From Branchipolynoe longqiensis (Eukaryota > Annelida > Polychaeta > Phyllodocida > Polynoidae): a DNA stretch of 64,000 nucleotides. Shown piece by piece: positions 12,401-21,299 of the stretch. Below the pieces are notes generated by a model, which worked only from the letters and a program-made list of their open reading frames with translations, had not been told where the DNA came from and did no database searches. Every line of letters begins with the position of its first letter. Positions within the stretch are counted from its first letter, which is position 1. The DNA is taken from assembly GCA_030323885.1 (NCBI GenBank), contig CM059186.1, positions 173,625,743 through 173,689,742 of the forward strand. The letters run 5' to 3'. The position numbers were made by a program, and so were the translations under genes.

Positions 12401-12677
12401 GCACTATACTTCCTTCTGTGTTTGAATCACACCATATCAGAGTAAATAATTGTGAAGAAAAGCTTGAAAAAATGAATTTATCACTTGATATTCCTTTCAT
12501 CATAAGTTCCTGCAATTGCAAAATCTGTTAATTGGGCCAAATCAAATTGGATGTGTCCCCCCCCCCCCCCCTCCCCTTTCTAAATATGGCGTCCTGCGTT
12601 CTGTCTCTTTTAGAATCTTGATTGTTCGGACACGGTATGAGAAGAAACGAACCAACAGGAGCGAGGAAATCACATGA
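2615..12677 (+). CDS. SLC46-family solute carrier, six exons (gene span)
   Basis: Major facilitator protein of the SLC46 family. Known members carry folates (SLC46A1, proton-coupled) or act in lysosomes (SLC46A3); the substrate here cannot be read from sequence. Coding exons are 2615-3424, 5310-5501, 8548-8707, 9039-9122, 10821-10983 and 12614-12677, with junction phases 0, 0, 1, 1, 2 that all match, giving about 490 residues. Seen in the protein: an acidic dileucine (DNDPLL) in the N-terminal tail, fitting lysosomal or endosomal sorting; a first hydrophobic segment; an outer loop with three N-glycosylation sequons (NIT, NTS, NLT) and one Cys; the DRVGRK loop motif typical of MFS carriers; a second Cys in SPICFSS, matching the loop disulfide known in SLC46A1; and SKLVKDDEQG, a strong family signature. 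The tail is basic. Start: an in-frame stop lies at 2534 and 2615 is the first in-frame ATG. AATAAA at 13019 is a weak poly(A) candidate. Confidence 0.9.
3903..4038 (-). mobile_element. SINE-A fragment with tail 2
   Basis: Read on the minus strand: central domain (cttcctagcctggcgc), then GCAGTGGAAATGGGAATCGG and a CTGCTTAATCAACTAATGTA end. The same tail is at 8.9, 33.5 and 47.7 kb. Confidence 0.6.
4045..5255. mobile_element. Inverted-repeat element carrying a five-copy internal tandem array
   Basis: Outer arms share GCGCGCGC...GGCTGCAG in inverted orientation (4078-4105 and 5170-5195). Between them is an array of about 206-214 bp units starting at 4125, 4331, 4545, 4758 and 4963, each beginning tttgcc(ag)tacgcgcagtg. 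A short reverse fragment recurs at 45737-45772. Elements with internal core arrays are known in bivalves (pearl type); that assignment is only a guess. Confidence 0.6.
5310..5501 (+). CDS. SLC46-like exon 2
   Basis: Acceptor tgcattcag, donor GGG|gtaggt, phase 0 at both ends. Begins VEHYCKIW, which aligns with the central cytoplasmic loop of SLC46 proteins. A membrane segment follows, then YFQIDSPICFSS with the second conserved loop Cys. Confidence 0.88.
5604..6240 (+). mobile_element. SINE-A interrupted by a MITE-B
   Basis: SINE head at 5604-5662 and body at 6010-6240, with TTA duplicated around the insert. Preceded by 28 bases of the TTAA-flanked MITE terminus (5576-5603). Confidence 0.7.
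5663..6009. mobile_element. MITE-B (AGCCGTGTTTACACGG ends)
   Basis: Inverted ends AGCC(G)TGTTTACACGG / CCGTGTAAAC(A)GGGCT, 347 bp, with TTA at 5660-5662 and 6010-6012. A 3-bp TWA target duplication is typical of PIF/Harbinger elements. It has no coding capacity and relatives at 6.5, 58.2 and 60.8 kb. Confidence 0.75.
6380..7268 (-). mobile_element. SINE-A tail joined to SINE-B, SINE-B split by a MITE
   Basis: 6380-6446 is a SINE-A tail-2 fragment abutting SINE-B at ctggtcgatagaaagcc. SINE-B continues to 7268 with a tRNA-like head (minus strand: GTGGCGGAGTGGTTAGAGTG and B box GGTTCGATTCCCC). The MITE at 6516-7105 splits it. Confidence 0.65.
6516..7105. mobile_element. MITE-B-like element, 590 bp
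   Basis: Ends AGCTGTATTCACACGGGC and its reverse complement. ATA flanks both sides. The uninterrupted SINE-B copies at 40.38 and 51.63 kb (cacatagacatgg) are the empty site. Confidence 0.72.
7272..7462. mobile_element. TTAA-flanked MITE-A, right half
   Basis: Ends GCTTCATCGGACTATGCATC then TTAAG. Matches the complete copy at 44115-44467. Confidence 0.65.
7625..8526 (+). repeat. 78-bp minisatellite, about 11-12 copies
   Basis: The marker tggtccattgtgg occurs (with small variations) at 7665, 7745, 7823, 7901, 7979, 8057, 8115, 8193, 8271, 8349, 8426 and 8503. The spacing is 77-80 bases except for one 58-base unit with a 20-base deletion. Each unit holds accaccaggtggcgggttgg. As 78 bp is 26 codons and units lack stops in several frames on both strands, the array makes long false ORFs. 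It lies in SLC46-like intron 2, about 20 bases from the exon 3 acceptor. Confidence 0.92.
8548..8707 (+). CDS. SLC46-like exon 3
   Basis: Acceptor gtcgccag, donor TACATCT|gtgagt, phase 0 to 1. Encodes GVRYVVMNVSNIVALY and two membrane segments. The pyrimidine tract is poor because the 78-bp minisatellite stops only about 20 bases upstream. Confidence 0.85.
8792..8973 (+). mobile_element. SINE-A with tail 2
   Basis: Half of the tRNA-like head (B box GATTCGAACCC), the central domain, then GGAGCAGTGGAATGAGGAAG and CTGCTTAATCAACTAATGTA. Lies in SLC46-like intron 3. Confidence 0.65.
9039..9122 (+). CDS. SLC46-like exon 4
   Basis: Acceptor ttgacctcag, donor CAAG|gtaaga, phase 1 to 1. Encodes a membrane segment followed by SYSSKLVKDDEQ, the most recognisable SLC46 motif. 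Its final G joins exon 5 to complete the EQG. Confidence 0.88.
9310..9505. mobile_element. TTAA-flanked MITE-A, left half
   Basis: Begins TTAAAGTTGCATAGTCCG and follows the family to tggcaagcaca, then stops. Confidence 0.62.
9647..9968 (+). mobile_element. Full-length SINE-A, tail 1
   Basis: Good reference copy. Head GACCGGACGCGGTGGCCGAA with an A box (TGGCCGAATCGG) and B box (GAGTTCAAATTCC), central block agtcaaaccaatgac, body ggataatgtgacc, tail gttaggatgtaaaa. The tRNA-derived head marks a Pol III SINE. Confidence 0.8.
10049..10320 (-). mobile_element. SINE-A, tail 1, diverged
   Basis: Reverse copy running from the gcaacatctaagg tail at the left to the head at 10320. It has an internal gttgttgttg expansion. 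Confidence 0.6.
10566..10684. repeat. Short tandem repeat, about 21-22 bp unit
   Basis: Five to six imperfect copies of aaaagtacagaaattcat in SLC46-like intron 4, just upstream of exon 5. The rest of 10321-10820 shows nothing recognisable. Confidence 0.6.
10821..10983 (+). CDS. SLC46-like exon 5
   Basis: Acceptor ctgaatgcag, donor ATCGT|gtaagc, phase 1 to 2. Encodes ASFSTIANAQSV and FNSIYSATV, both matching the last transmembrane pair of the family. Reading straight on gives an immediate TAA inside the donor. Splicing to exon 6 instead gives a natural tail. Confidence 0.85.
11400..12120. mobile_element. ACGTATG-rich element, truncated at the left
   Basis: Dense in cgtatg/catacg words and ending GTCGTAGTGTGACAGCCCCT. 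This is the reverse complement of the left end of the better preserved relative at 53802. No matching left terminus found. Lies in SLC46-like intron 5. Confidence 0.5.
12178..12310 (-). mobile_element. SINE-C fragment
   Basis: Diverged reverse copy of the third SINE family (cactacctaagcttcctgatg, aggtcagtgcagactactgc). Confidence 0.5.
12614..12677 (+). CDS. SLC46-like exon 6, terminal
   Basis: Acceptor ctgtctcttttag. Completes the split Val codon and reads ILIVRTRYEKKRTNRSEEIT then TGA. It finishes the last hydrophobic segment and adds a positively charged cytosolic tail. It is too short to be found as an independent ORF; it rests on phase match and a good pyrimidine tract. Confidence 0.7.
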
Positions 12678-12869
12678 GCAGTTCTGACTCTGACACGTCA
12701 TCAGTTCTCAACGGAACACCAAACTTAAGCACTATTAGGCCTGGAATTCTGGGATCGGTGATCACCCCCTGGAACATGAGGTGCCGCGCGGACATTTCAA
12801 CATCTTAAAAATGTATTTACTTTCTGTGTGACAGTGTATTTATGCTGCCCCTAATGGTTTAAAGCATTT

Positions 12870-13515
12870 TTTTTTATTGAGGCTGTATTTATACTGTCCA
12901 TAGCATATGATGCGCGAAAAGGAAGAAAGCAAGGCGGGGGTGGAAAGAAAGGCGTTTATTGACGCCTCAGCAGAGTATACAGAGGAAGAGAAAGGCTCAT
13001 GAGGAGCAATGCAATGAGAATAAAGTAAAAAGGGGCTCATAAGGAGCAAAGGAGAGAAAAGGGAGAGAGCTGGAAGGCGGCAGGAGGGCGAGTGCCTGAG
13101 GGAGGCCGACGGGCGGCCTTATAAGGGGAGGGGGACGGGCGACAGCAGGTGAGGTGTGAATGCTGCCGGCCAGGGGGAGGGCGAGAGGCGGTGAGCAGCG
13201 GGCGTCGGGTGAGGCGCGAATGCTGCGCGACAGGGGGGCGGGGGAGGGAGCGGCGCGCGGCGGCGTCGGGTGAGGTGTCAGCGCAGCGCGACAGCCCGGG
13301 GCGGGGGAGGGTCTCTCCCTTTCCTCGCATCAAACGTAATGCTTCGCATTACGACCAAGCCCGGGTACCCAGGCTTGTTTTCAATGCTGGCCAGTTGTAG
13401 TGTTGGTGTTATCTTACCACACAGTGGCTGCTGATAAGGTATTTGATTGCCTGCATTTCAGTAGCAGATAGATAATTGGTTGGTATGGTTAGTAGCCTAT
13501 GTTAGTTTTTTTTGA
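12870..13515. repeat. Interspersed repeat with a 450-bp purine/GC-rich insert
   Basis: Outer parts 12870-12906 and 13355-13510 match the contiguous copy at 56886-57085 (attgaggctgtatttatact and aagcccgggtacccaggctt). The segment 12907-13354 is extra: G-rich with three loosely repeated ggtgaggtgtgaatgctgc blocks. It is either an insertion here or a deletion there. Confidence 0.6.
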
Positions 13516-14675
13516 TTTTCTTGGTATATATGTATTTATTTTTCTACTCTTATTACTAGACTAGCCTACTCCTATTTACATATCATAGGCTTGTACGTAG
13601 CTGTGTGGTGTGTTATTTGGCTACTTTTGGCATGGTTACCTTCCATTGGGCATCCCGCTGGTGGGCCGTGACATATCACATGCCCCTTTGCAGTGCAATG
13701 GTTAAGTCTAATGCCGCTAGACAGTAATAGTGTCTTGGTTCCCCTTGTTTTGTCACTTTCATTGTTGTGTAGCTATCTACTGCATGCATTCTTTCTCTGT
13801 TGGTGGGTATTTTCATACATCTCCCTACCCTCTGTGAGCCTGTTAGTTCTACAAATGGTTAGTTGTTTAGTTACTGATAGTTTACTTTCCCTGACTGCCT
13901 TCACCTTGTTGTTAGTGGTCGTTGGTTGTTGGTTTTAAAGTTTTAAGTTTACCTCCTGGGTGTATCATGCCTTGCATTTATACCCCCAAAGAGTTTATTT
14001 TAATCATCAGTGATAATATTTTGTTAGTAGCCTATACATTGTATTAGTTTTATATATTTTGTTGTTGTGGTTAGTCTAGCAGTGCATTTACCTCCATTTT
14101 GATTAATTTTATATCTCTCTGTCCCTGTACTTCTTTATTCTATTCCGAGTACATTTCATTCCCTTACATTCATGTACTCGGTACTCCTCTCATAACTATC
14201 TCACCATAGATATAACTGCTTTTGACAACATGGTTTTAAATGATACTCATTATCATCATCATCGTCATCGTAATTCCTGATATGACGTTATATGTTACAA
14301 GGATGTAAAACTCCAACAACCAACCAACATCATAATCATAAAAGATTGTCGACACACAGGCTTACAATATCAGCGATTCACATGGGATAATTTCCCCTTA
14401 TTTTTTCGGTGAGGCTGGTACAGACATAGATGAACGGTTAGCGAGGCGGACTGGAGAATATCCAGCCACCTTTAGACTATGTCCATCCTGACATGATCTT
14501 AGATGTTGCCAGGACGTAAAACTCCAACAACCAACCAACTTAGACTGTGTCATTGATTTGCTGATCATACCTGTGAGGAGACATTAATACAATGGATATG
14601 ACTTGCTGGTACAGGTAGTAGTAGATAAGGGATTATGCAGATAATGGTTGACCGTTTCATTTAAATTGTCTTGTT
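13516..14675. other. Intergenic, little recognised
   Basis: AT-rich, no supported gene. Two short SINE-A tail pieces (14274-14325 and 14485-14539) end in aaaactccaacaaccaacca. A (cat)n tract lies near 14250. Confidence 0.45.
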
Positions 14676-14908
14676 TAAAGCTGCATAGTCCGATAAAGCA
14701 TCAAATTTTCAAAGCCAAAGCAATTATTTAGAAGTGAATCTACATTGCTAACTTAGATATTGATGCACTTATTAAGCATTTGGTGCTACATAGAAGGGAA
14801 ATACTGAGGCAATTTAATAGAACCTTTCACTGCTAAAGCTTATAGTGTCAGAGTTTTGGCGTGCTTGCCAAAACTAATTTGACATGTCGTGACCTTACTA
14901 TAAAAAGG
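14676..14908. mobile_element. TTAA-flanked MITE-A, partial
   Basis: Starts TTTAAAGCTGCATAGTCCGA and follows the family to ttgccaaaactaatttgaca. Confidence 0.65.
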
Positions 14909-15121
14909 TTCTATCTGACAAAGTGTCTGAATTGGTGTTATAGATGTAAAAATGTTCTATCTACAAAAGGCTCTCATGCAGTTACACAACTGTTTCTCAA
15001 CTGGTATTTTTCACTGACATATATTAAAAATAATATTGTTCTATCTGCTTTGCTATTATGGAGTTACACAGCTTCAGTCCTCATTATCTCGAAAGCACCA
15101 TTTTGTCAGATGGAACCTGTT

Positions 15122-17112
15122 TATGATTGATTGATTGGTGGTTGCTTTACGCCGTGTCGGCAGCACAGGCCATATTCACGGCGAGAAACGTTTGTTCTTT
15201 GTTCAAACCATCGCTCCTACATGTAAAAGAAGACAATCAACTACGTGCCAATAGACACTAATTAAATTAGAAAGCTCACAATCATATATCTGTGGTCAAG
15301 GGAAACAAATTCCCATAGAAAAAGAAAAGTTTCATTAACAATTAATAGAATCCATTTAGTAAACTATATAAGGTGGTACAGTCCAGCTGCCCTCAAAAAG
15401 GCTAAAATGTTTTCCTGTTTTACCTTAGTAAAAAGGTCACGCATACTGCCTGCAGTGTAGAACCGTTGGCGCAGGGCCAAAAAATCAACGCAACTTAGTA
15501 AAATGTGTTTGAGTGTCAGTGGGGACTGACACCCAATACATTCAGGGGGAGGTTCCCCCTTGAGCAGAAAAGCATGTGTAAGCCACGAGTGGCCAACACG
15601 GCAGCGACTAAGGACCACTTGGTCCCGCCGACCTCCCGCATGAGTCTGTGGTGGCTTTCCCACAGATGGTTCAATTTCTTTAAGTTTATTGATGTTTTCA
15701 TCCCACTCATGTTGCCATTTGGATTTTATGTGGGTGGCTATTAGTGGTTTCAGATCAGAGTGAGGGATCAGACACGGTTCAAGATCACAGTTCAGGGCCT
15801 TCTTCGCAGCCCGATCAGCTCGTTCGTTTCCTTGTATGCCAGCATGGCCAGGCACCCAGCACAGGTGGATATCATACCCATCTGTTGTCAGTTGGTTCAT
15901 TTTATAAATGACCGTTGCTAGAATAGGGTGATTCGTTTTCAGTCCAGCAACAGCCAGGAGGCAAGAGAAGGAATCACTGTATATAACATAGTTAGTGTGG
16001 TTGGATACCTCGATACACTCCAAAGCGAGAAGGAGTGCTCGGGCCTCTGCAGTGAAAATCGAGCTCTGATCGGGCAAACGTACACCAAATTTTTCCCGTC
16101 GGCAGACTGCCGCAGCAGCTACCCGGCTTTGGTCTTTCGAACCATCAGTGTATATGGAGAGGTGGTCTGCAAACTGGCCTTGAATCTCTGCATGCAGTCC
16201 TTTGTACTCGAGTGGATGTGTCCCAGATTTCCTCAGCTCCGTGAGTCGGAGGATAACCGATGGCTTTCTTAACGACCACGGGGGATGTTCTGGGACTTTG
16301 GCATCCTCCAACACATCCAAATCCACGCCTAAGGCCTCCAAATGAGGTTTCATTCGGAGCCTCAGTGGCCGGATGTAATTTGGCCTGGCTTCATACCTGG
16401 ATTCGTCATGTTGCTCGAATAGACAATTGTGTGCAGGATTCAATGCATTAGTTTTTATCTTGACTACATATTGCATGGCCAGTTTGATTCTCCTGTTATT
16501 AAGTGATGGTTCATTGGCTTCGACATAAAGGCTCTGAACTGGTGAGGTGCGGAAGGCCCCAAGGGCCAAGCGCAGTCCCTGGTGGTGGATCGTGTCTAGC
16601 AGCCCAATATATGATTTCCTTGCGGAACCATATACTATGCTGCCGTAATCCACTCGTGAACGAACCAAGGTTCTGTACACGGAGAGCAGAACATCTCTGT
16701 CCGCTCCCCACTCTGAGCTGGACAGCACCCTCAGAATATCCAGCGCTTTCAGGCATCTTGTTTTCAGGTACTTTATATGTGGCACAAAAGACAGTTTTGC
16801 GTCGAGAATGAGGCCCAGAAATTTGGTTTTCTCAACGACTTTAATGGGATCCCCATCCAGGGTCAGCTCCGGTTCCGCATGTATTCTACGCAGCAGGCAG
16901 AAGTGCATGCAGACTGTTTTGGTCTTGGAAAATTTGAAACCGTTCAGAACTGACCATCGATGGATCCCATTTATGCTTGGTTGTAGCTGTCTCTCTATGG
17001 CATTCATGTTAGCACCGCTGTAATATAAAACAAAGTCGTCCACGAAAAGACTACAGGAGACCCCCTGCTTTACAGCAGCAGCAATACCATTGACCTTGAC
17101 CCCGAAAAGGGG
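15122..17112 (-). mobile_element. 5'-truncated LINE with RNase H (I/Nimbus-like)
   Basis: A minus-strand coding remnant followed by a 3' region ending in (AATC)n at 15122. The 3' end (ggttgctttacgccgtgtcg) recurs at 43583-43640 with a (TTAG)n tail, so this is a dispersed LINE family. LINEs that combine an RT with a downstream RNase H belong to the I group; the clade name is inference. Confidence 0.75.
15364..17112 (-). pseudogene. LINE reverse transcriptase C-terminus plus RNase H
   Basis: Contiguous frame of more than 559 codons that begins inside the RT domain. The catalytic box reads FVDDF upstream of the nominal Met. RT thumb motifs follow (KTKFLGLILDAKLSF). The RNase H domain shows SIYTDGSKD (first Asp), FTAEARALLLALE (Glu), VIYSDSFSCL (Asp) and CWVPGHAGIQGNERAD (His and last Asp), so its catalytic residues look intact. 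The endonuclease and the RT palm N-terminus are missing, so it cannot act on its own. Its uninterrupted frame suggests a fairly young insertion. Confidence 0.85.
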
Positions 17113-17123
17113 TCAACTCTAAG

Positions 17124-17161
17124 GTGACCGTACTATAAACTACTGTTTATAGTACGGTCAC
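17124..17161. repeat. Perfect 17-bp hairpin
   Basis: Arms GTGACCGTACTATAAAC (17124-17140) and GTTTATAGTACGGTCAC (17145-17161) with a TACT loop. It lies at the truncated 5' edge of the LINE and next to a MITE-A. Confidence 0.85.
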
Positions 17162-17468
17162 GATGTTTGCACTTCAAATATCTCAAAACGTAGATACTGA
17201 TGCACTCATTACGCATTTGGTGCTACTTAGAACGGAATACTGAGGCAATTTAATAGAACCTTGTGCTGCTAATGTATATGATCTCAGAGTTTTTGCATGC
17301 CTGCCAAAACTAATTTGACATGTTTGCACTTGAAATATCTCAAAACATAACCATTTAAAATAAAAGTTACTTCAAACTAAAGCAAGGTAGATCATAGCAA
17401 TTGATTTAATATATTTATCTCAGGAAAATGACAGAAACTCAAAACCATCGGACTATGCAACTTTACCT
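17162..17468. mobile_element. TTAA-type MITE-A, rearranged
   Basis: Ends ccatcggactatgcaacttt. It holds the family words tgcacttgaaatatctcaaa and aggcaatttaatagaacc, with one inner segment duplicated. Confidence 0.6.
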
Positions 17469-17778
17469 ATAGCTTTGTGGTTAGTCCCTTGCGTGTGGGA
17501 GATCTGGACTTTGGTTCCCGGTCGAGTCAAACCAATGACTTATATAATTGATACTTGTCGCTTCCTAGCCTGGCACTCAGCATTAATAAGATAGGGCAAG
17601 GATTGGTTATCGCAGTGTCAGGATAATGTTACTGAGTGGGATATCAGGTCCTGGTGCTGGTGGCCTGGTCTCCCAGTGGGGCAGCACTATAAAGGTGCCA
17701 TGAGTTGTGGCAGTACCCATCCTGATATGATCTTAGATGTTGCCAGGACATAAAATTCCAGCAACCAACCAACCACGT
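17469..17778 (+). mobile_element. SINE-A, tail 1
   Basis: Head from ggttagtcccttgcgtgtgg, B-box-like ggttcccggtcgagtc, body and tail ending ccagcaaccaaccaac. Confidence 0.7.
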
Positions 17779-17889
17779 GTGTGTCAGGATAATTTGCCTA
17801 CTGTGTGATATCAAGGAACTGCTGAACCAAATCAAAGCTGTGATTTCCATTAATTACTTTACACTTCTAACTAACCGGGTTTGTTTTTC

Positions 17890-18315
17890 GGTAGGTTACT
17901 CTAATGTAGATAAAAGCTTCACCCCGACCCACAGCAGGGGTGAATAACAACCTATTAGAAAAAGTAGCGAAAGGCTGGGTAAATGAAATAAGCACATAAT
18001 TTAAGAAGCAAAATGTGATCTTCACATACCTTTTTATATTTACCCACAACTTTTGAATAAAGAATTGATTAAATAATGTAGATTAATAGACTTTAAAAGT
18101 CGAATCGGGAACATCTTGTCTTTTTGCATTCTCTATCATTTCATCAACTCTGTGCCAATATATATATAAACACTGCATGAGGGAACCATGCATGAGCTCA
18201 TCTTCTCTGATTGGTTGTTTGATACTCACCAGTTTTCGCCGCTTTTTCTAATAGGTTGTTATTCACCTCTACTGTAGGTACGCTGTAATTCTTTTTATCT
18301 AACTTTGGGGTAGAT
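17890..18315. mobile_element. Foldback element, about 425 bp
   Basis: Left arm gtagataaaagcttcacccc...gggtgaataacaacctatta; right arm taataggttgttattcacct...tttttatctaac. The arms pair over roughly 60 bases. The tip motif resembles the tiny hairpins at 58160 and 62731. Confidence 0.65.
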
Positions 18316-18699
18316 AATGTATCTATTTGCATATTTTAATTACAGAGTTAATTGCAAGGGAACATCGACCATGCAAAAATAAAATCAATGTGTTATGCAA
18401 TGTAAACCAACAAAGATGTACCCTGTTGCCAGTGTTGGCAAATAGTTGAAACTACTGATCCAAACTAAAGTAACTTCACCAGCTATTGTTTTTATGCATA
18501 TTTGAGCAGGTTTACACAGCATTTATTAATTTATTTAAGTTTTATAGCGAATGGTAGACAGGAAGTGTGAACACTTATTTGTGTACATAAAGAAAATAGG
18601 TTAAGAGCAAAAAAATGTACCTTGAACAACACAACGTGTAGTAGCTGGGTTAGGATTTATGCTATTGACTTTGAGCCGGAACTCCTTCATCTCTGGGCT

Positions 18700-19022
18700 G
18701 CGACAGCCAGGGCCGCGTTCAAGTGTGCACCTCGGAGGCGTCTCGCAGAAACCCGGACATCACGCTAGTCTGAATGGCATATAGCTGTCGGGTGCCTCGA
18801 AAATGGCGGCCTCCATAGTGTGCAGCCATTTGTAATTGAAAAGAACAGCTCTGATTTGTTGAAACCCATGACCATTTTGGAGATATTTTTGCCTCCTATC
18901 TGAAAAGCACAACTTCTCGGAGTCAACTCTAAGGCGCACCTTGAACGCAAATTGGCCAAAAAGACATCGCAAAGCCATCTCAGAGTTGACCCTGAGGCAT
19001 ACCCTGAACGCGGCTACAGCCC
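18700..19022. mobile_element. MITE with GGCCGCGTTCA ends
   Basis: Left end gggccgcgttcaagtgtgca and right end accctgaacgcggctaca are inverted copies. A second inner inverted pair (agtcaactctaagg / ctcagagttgacc) lies near the right end. Confidence 0.55.
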
Positions 19023-19379
19023 CCGAGGTAAAATATATATTATATAGTTTATCTACTTAAGGGATAGGTATGTATAATGTTGTAATCAATCATATCACAT
19101 GTAATGGACACTGCAATGGCATTTAATGGAAAACCATTAGCCTACCTTTTAAAACCAGGAGTTTGATGTTATATAAAAGTGGTGCTCCAATTGATACCTG
19201 TTTAACCGCCATTATGCGATTGCCTCCTGGTTTTTATTTCATGTCTTTTAAAATGAATAACATCTATTAATCGACAACTGCAGAATATTCGAGAATTGTT
19301 TTTAATATTTTGTTGGTACTTTATGAGTTAATTATGGATGGAAGTGAGATGGTATCAGGATAATGTGACTGAGTGAGGA

Positions 19380-19672
19380 ATCAGGTCATGGGCCAGTTTT
19401 GGTAGATCGTGGGATTCGAACCCTGGTTGAATCAAACCAATGACTTAAAAATTGCCACCTAGCCCGGTGCTCGGTATTATTAGGATAGGGCAAGGACTGG
19501 TTGGCTCAGTGTCAGGATAATGTGACTGAGTGGGATATTAGGTCATGGTGCTGGCAGCCTGGTCTCCCAGTGGGGCAGCACTATGGAGTTGCCATAAGTG
19601 CACACTGTTACAAGTCGGTACCCATCCGGTTATGACCTTATATGTTGCCAGGATATAAAACCCCAACACACG
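19380..19672 (+). mobile_element. SINE-A, tail 1
   Basis: B box GGATTCGAACCCTGG, central block, full tail-1 body ending aaaaccccaacaca. Head A-box part lost. Confidence 0.7.
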
Positions 19673-20856
19673 AAACAAACGTCATACAGCACCGAAAACG
19701 GCTCCCATTGAATGTCGCCCTGAGAATTGTTTTGGCACAATTCTTCAGAAGCAAAATAGCAAGTACAAAACTGGCCGTCCTAGACCATATCTAGTGCCTT
19801 TAACACAATGTAAAATATTCTGATATTTGGCATGGGGGGAATGCAAATGTTCTATTACTGATCGGTGTATGTGACCAGGTGCACACACACATATATATAT
19901 ATATTTTACTTTGGTACTACGCCTCTGGCTACTCATAGTCCAGGGAGAAGGAAGCACATCTGGGTCCAGCAATTAGCATAATCTACTCACAACGGGAGAA
20001 CATTTGTTGAGTAGCTCCGGCAGTTTTTCTACATAACCACTAAACCAACCAGGTTAGTATGGTTGTTGAATGGATACATTGATTTAGTTCATATTGGCAT
20101 TCACATACATCAAGTTTTTAAAACTTTTGATTGAATATTAACCGATGTACAGGTTAATTAAGATGTGTCTAACATCGTTAGAACAATGTAGCCATTGTTC
20201 TTTGCTATGCCGCCCGTTGCCGAATGGAGAGATTTTTGGCAGGAGCCACTTACATCATTAGGATTTATTCCTGGGTTTCTTTGAGATTCCCCAAATTTGT
20301 TAGGCATACCTCCGAGTCCCATAGTATAGTGTGGGAGGCTACTGCTACACTGGTCCCTACCCCTCGTTTGGTTTTGGTTGGTTACCCATACCGGTTACCT
20401 ACGACTGACAAAATTAACCACATGCCTGTGTTAAAAACGGTTTAAATACGGATTCAACGCCACTAGACACTTTTGGTGGTTGTCTGCCAGTGTCATGTTC
20501 ACCGTGAAAGATTCCTAACTTTTTGGTTTTCGGTTTCTTACAGACTCCCAGCTATGACTACGAAGCGGAGTAAGGCGGACGCACCTCGTGAGCTTAGCGA
20601 AGACGAAGATCCGTCACCGCCGGTTACAGTGCAATTTAGTTTATTTTTCTATTTATTATTTCTATGGTGTAAGCAATGTATCTGTGGTATCTTTAAATGG
20701 GGAAAGCACTGTACTTCTGCTTTCTCCCTTTTTTTTTTTTTTTGGTAAATATTTTTATTCATCTGAATACATATTTTGTCAGCGCCGGGGCACTGGTCTT
20801 CCAGCCGTCAGAGTGGTCGCATTTCATCTGTACATAGTGGAAGTGGAATGTGTTGC

Positions 20857-21068
20857 ATTGTGTGCAGCACAACCCATTCTGAACATAAAAGAAAGTGGGG
20901 GAGCAGCCTATGCTGCTTAGTGTACAGCATATGTACTCACCATAGTGCAAGGTATATGCATCATTGTGTGCAGCACAACCCATTCTGAACATAAAAGAAA
21001 GTGGGGGAGCAGCCTATGCTGCATAGGGTACAGCATATGTACTCACCATAGTGCAAGGTATATGTATC
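20857..21068. repeat. 106-bp tandem duplication in the LINE 3' UTR
   Basis: Two nearly identical units beginning attgtgtgcagcacaaccca at 20857 and 20963. Confidence 0.85.
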
Positions 21069-21299
21069 AAGATAGAGTGTGCAGTAATGTACACTAGTGG
21101 TTAAATCATATGTTGTGTTTGTATATCAGTTAGATTTGGTTTTAATAACGGTTAGTCTTTAAATAGTGCCATGTTGTGCATGTATAGTGGTTTATATTGT
21201 GTGCATTGCTGGTTGATGTAGTTATTCAGTGGTGGTAATGGGTCTAATTCTAAAGTAGGGGTAGTGGGTCTCGAGTCATTGAGTTATAATAGTTGTTTG

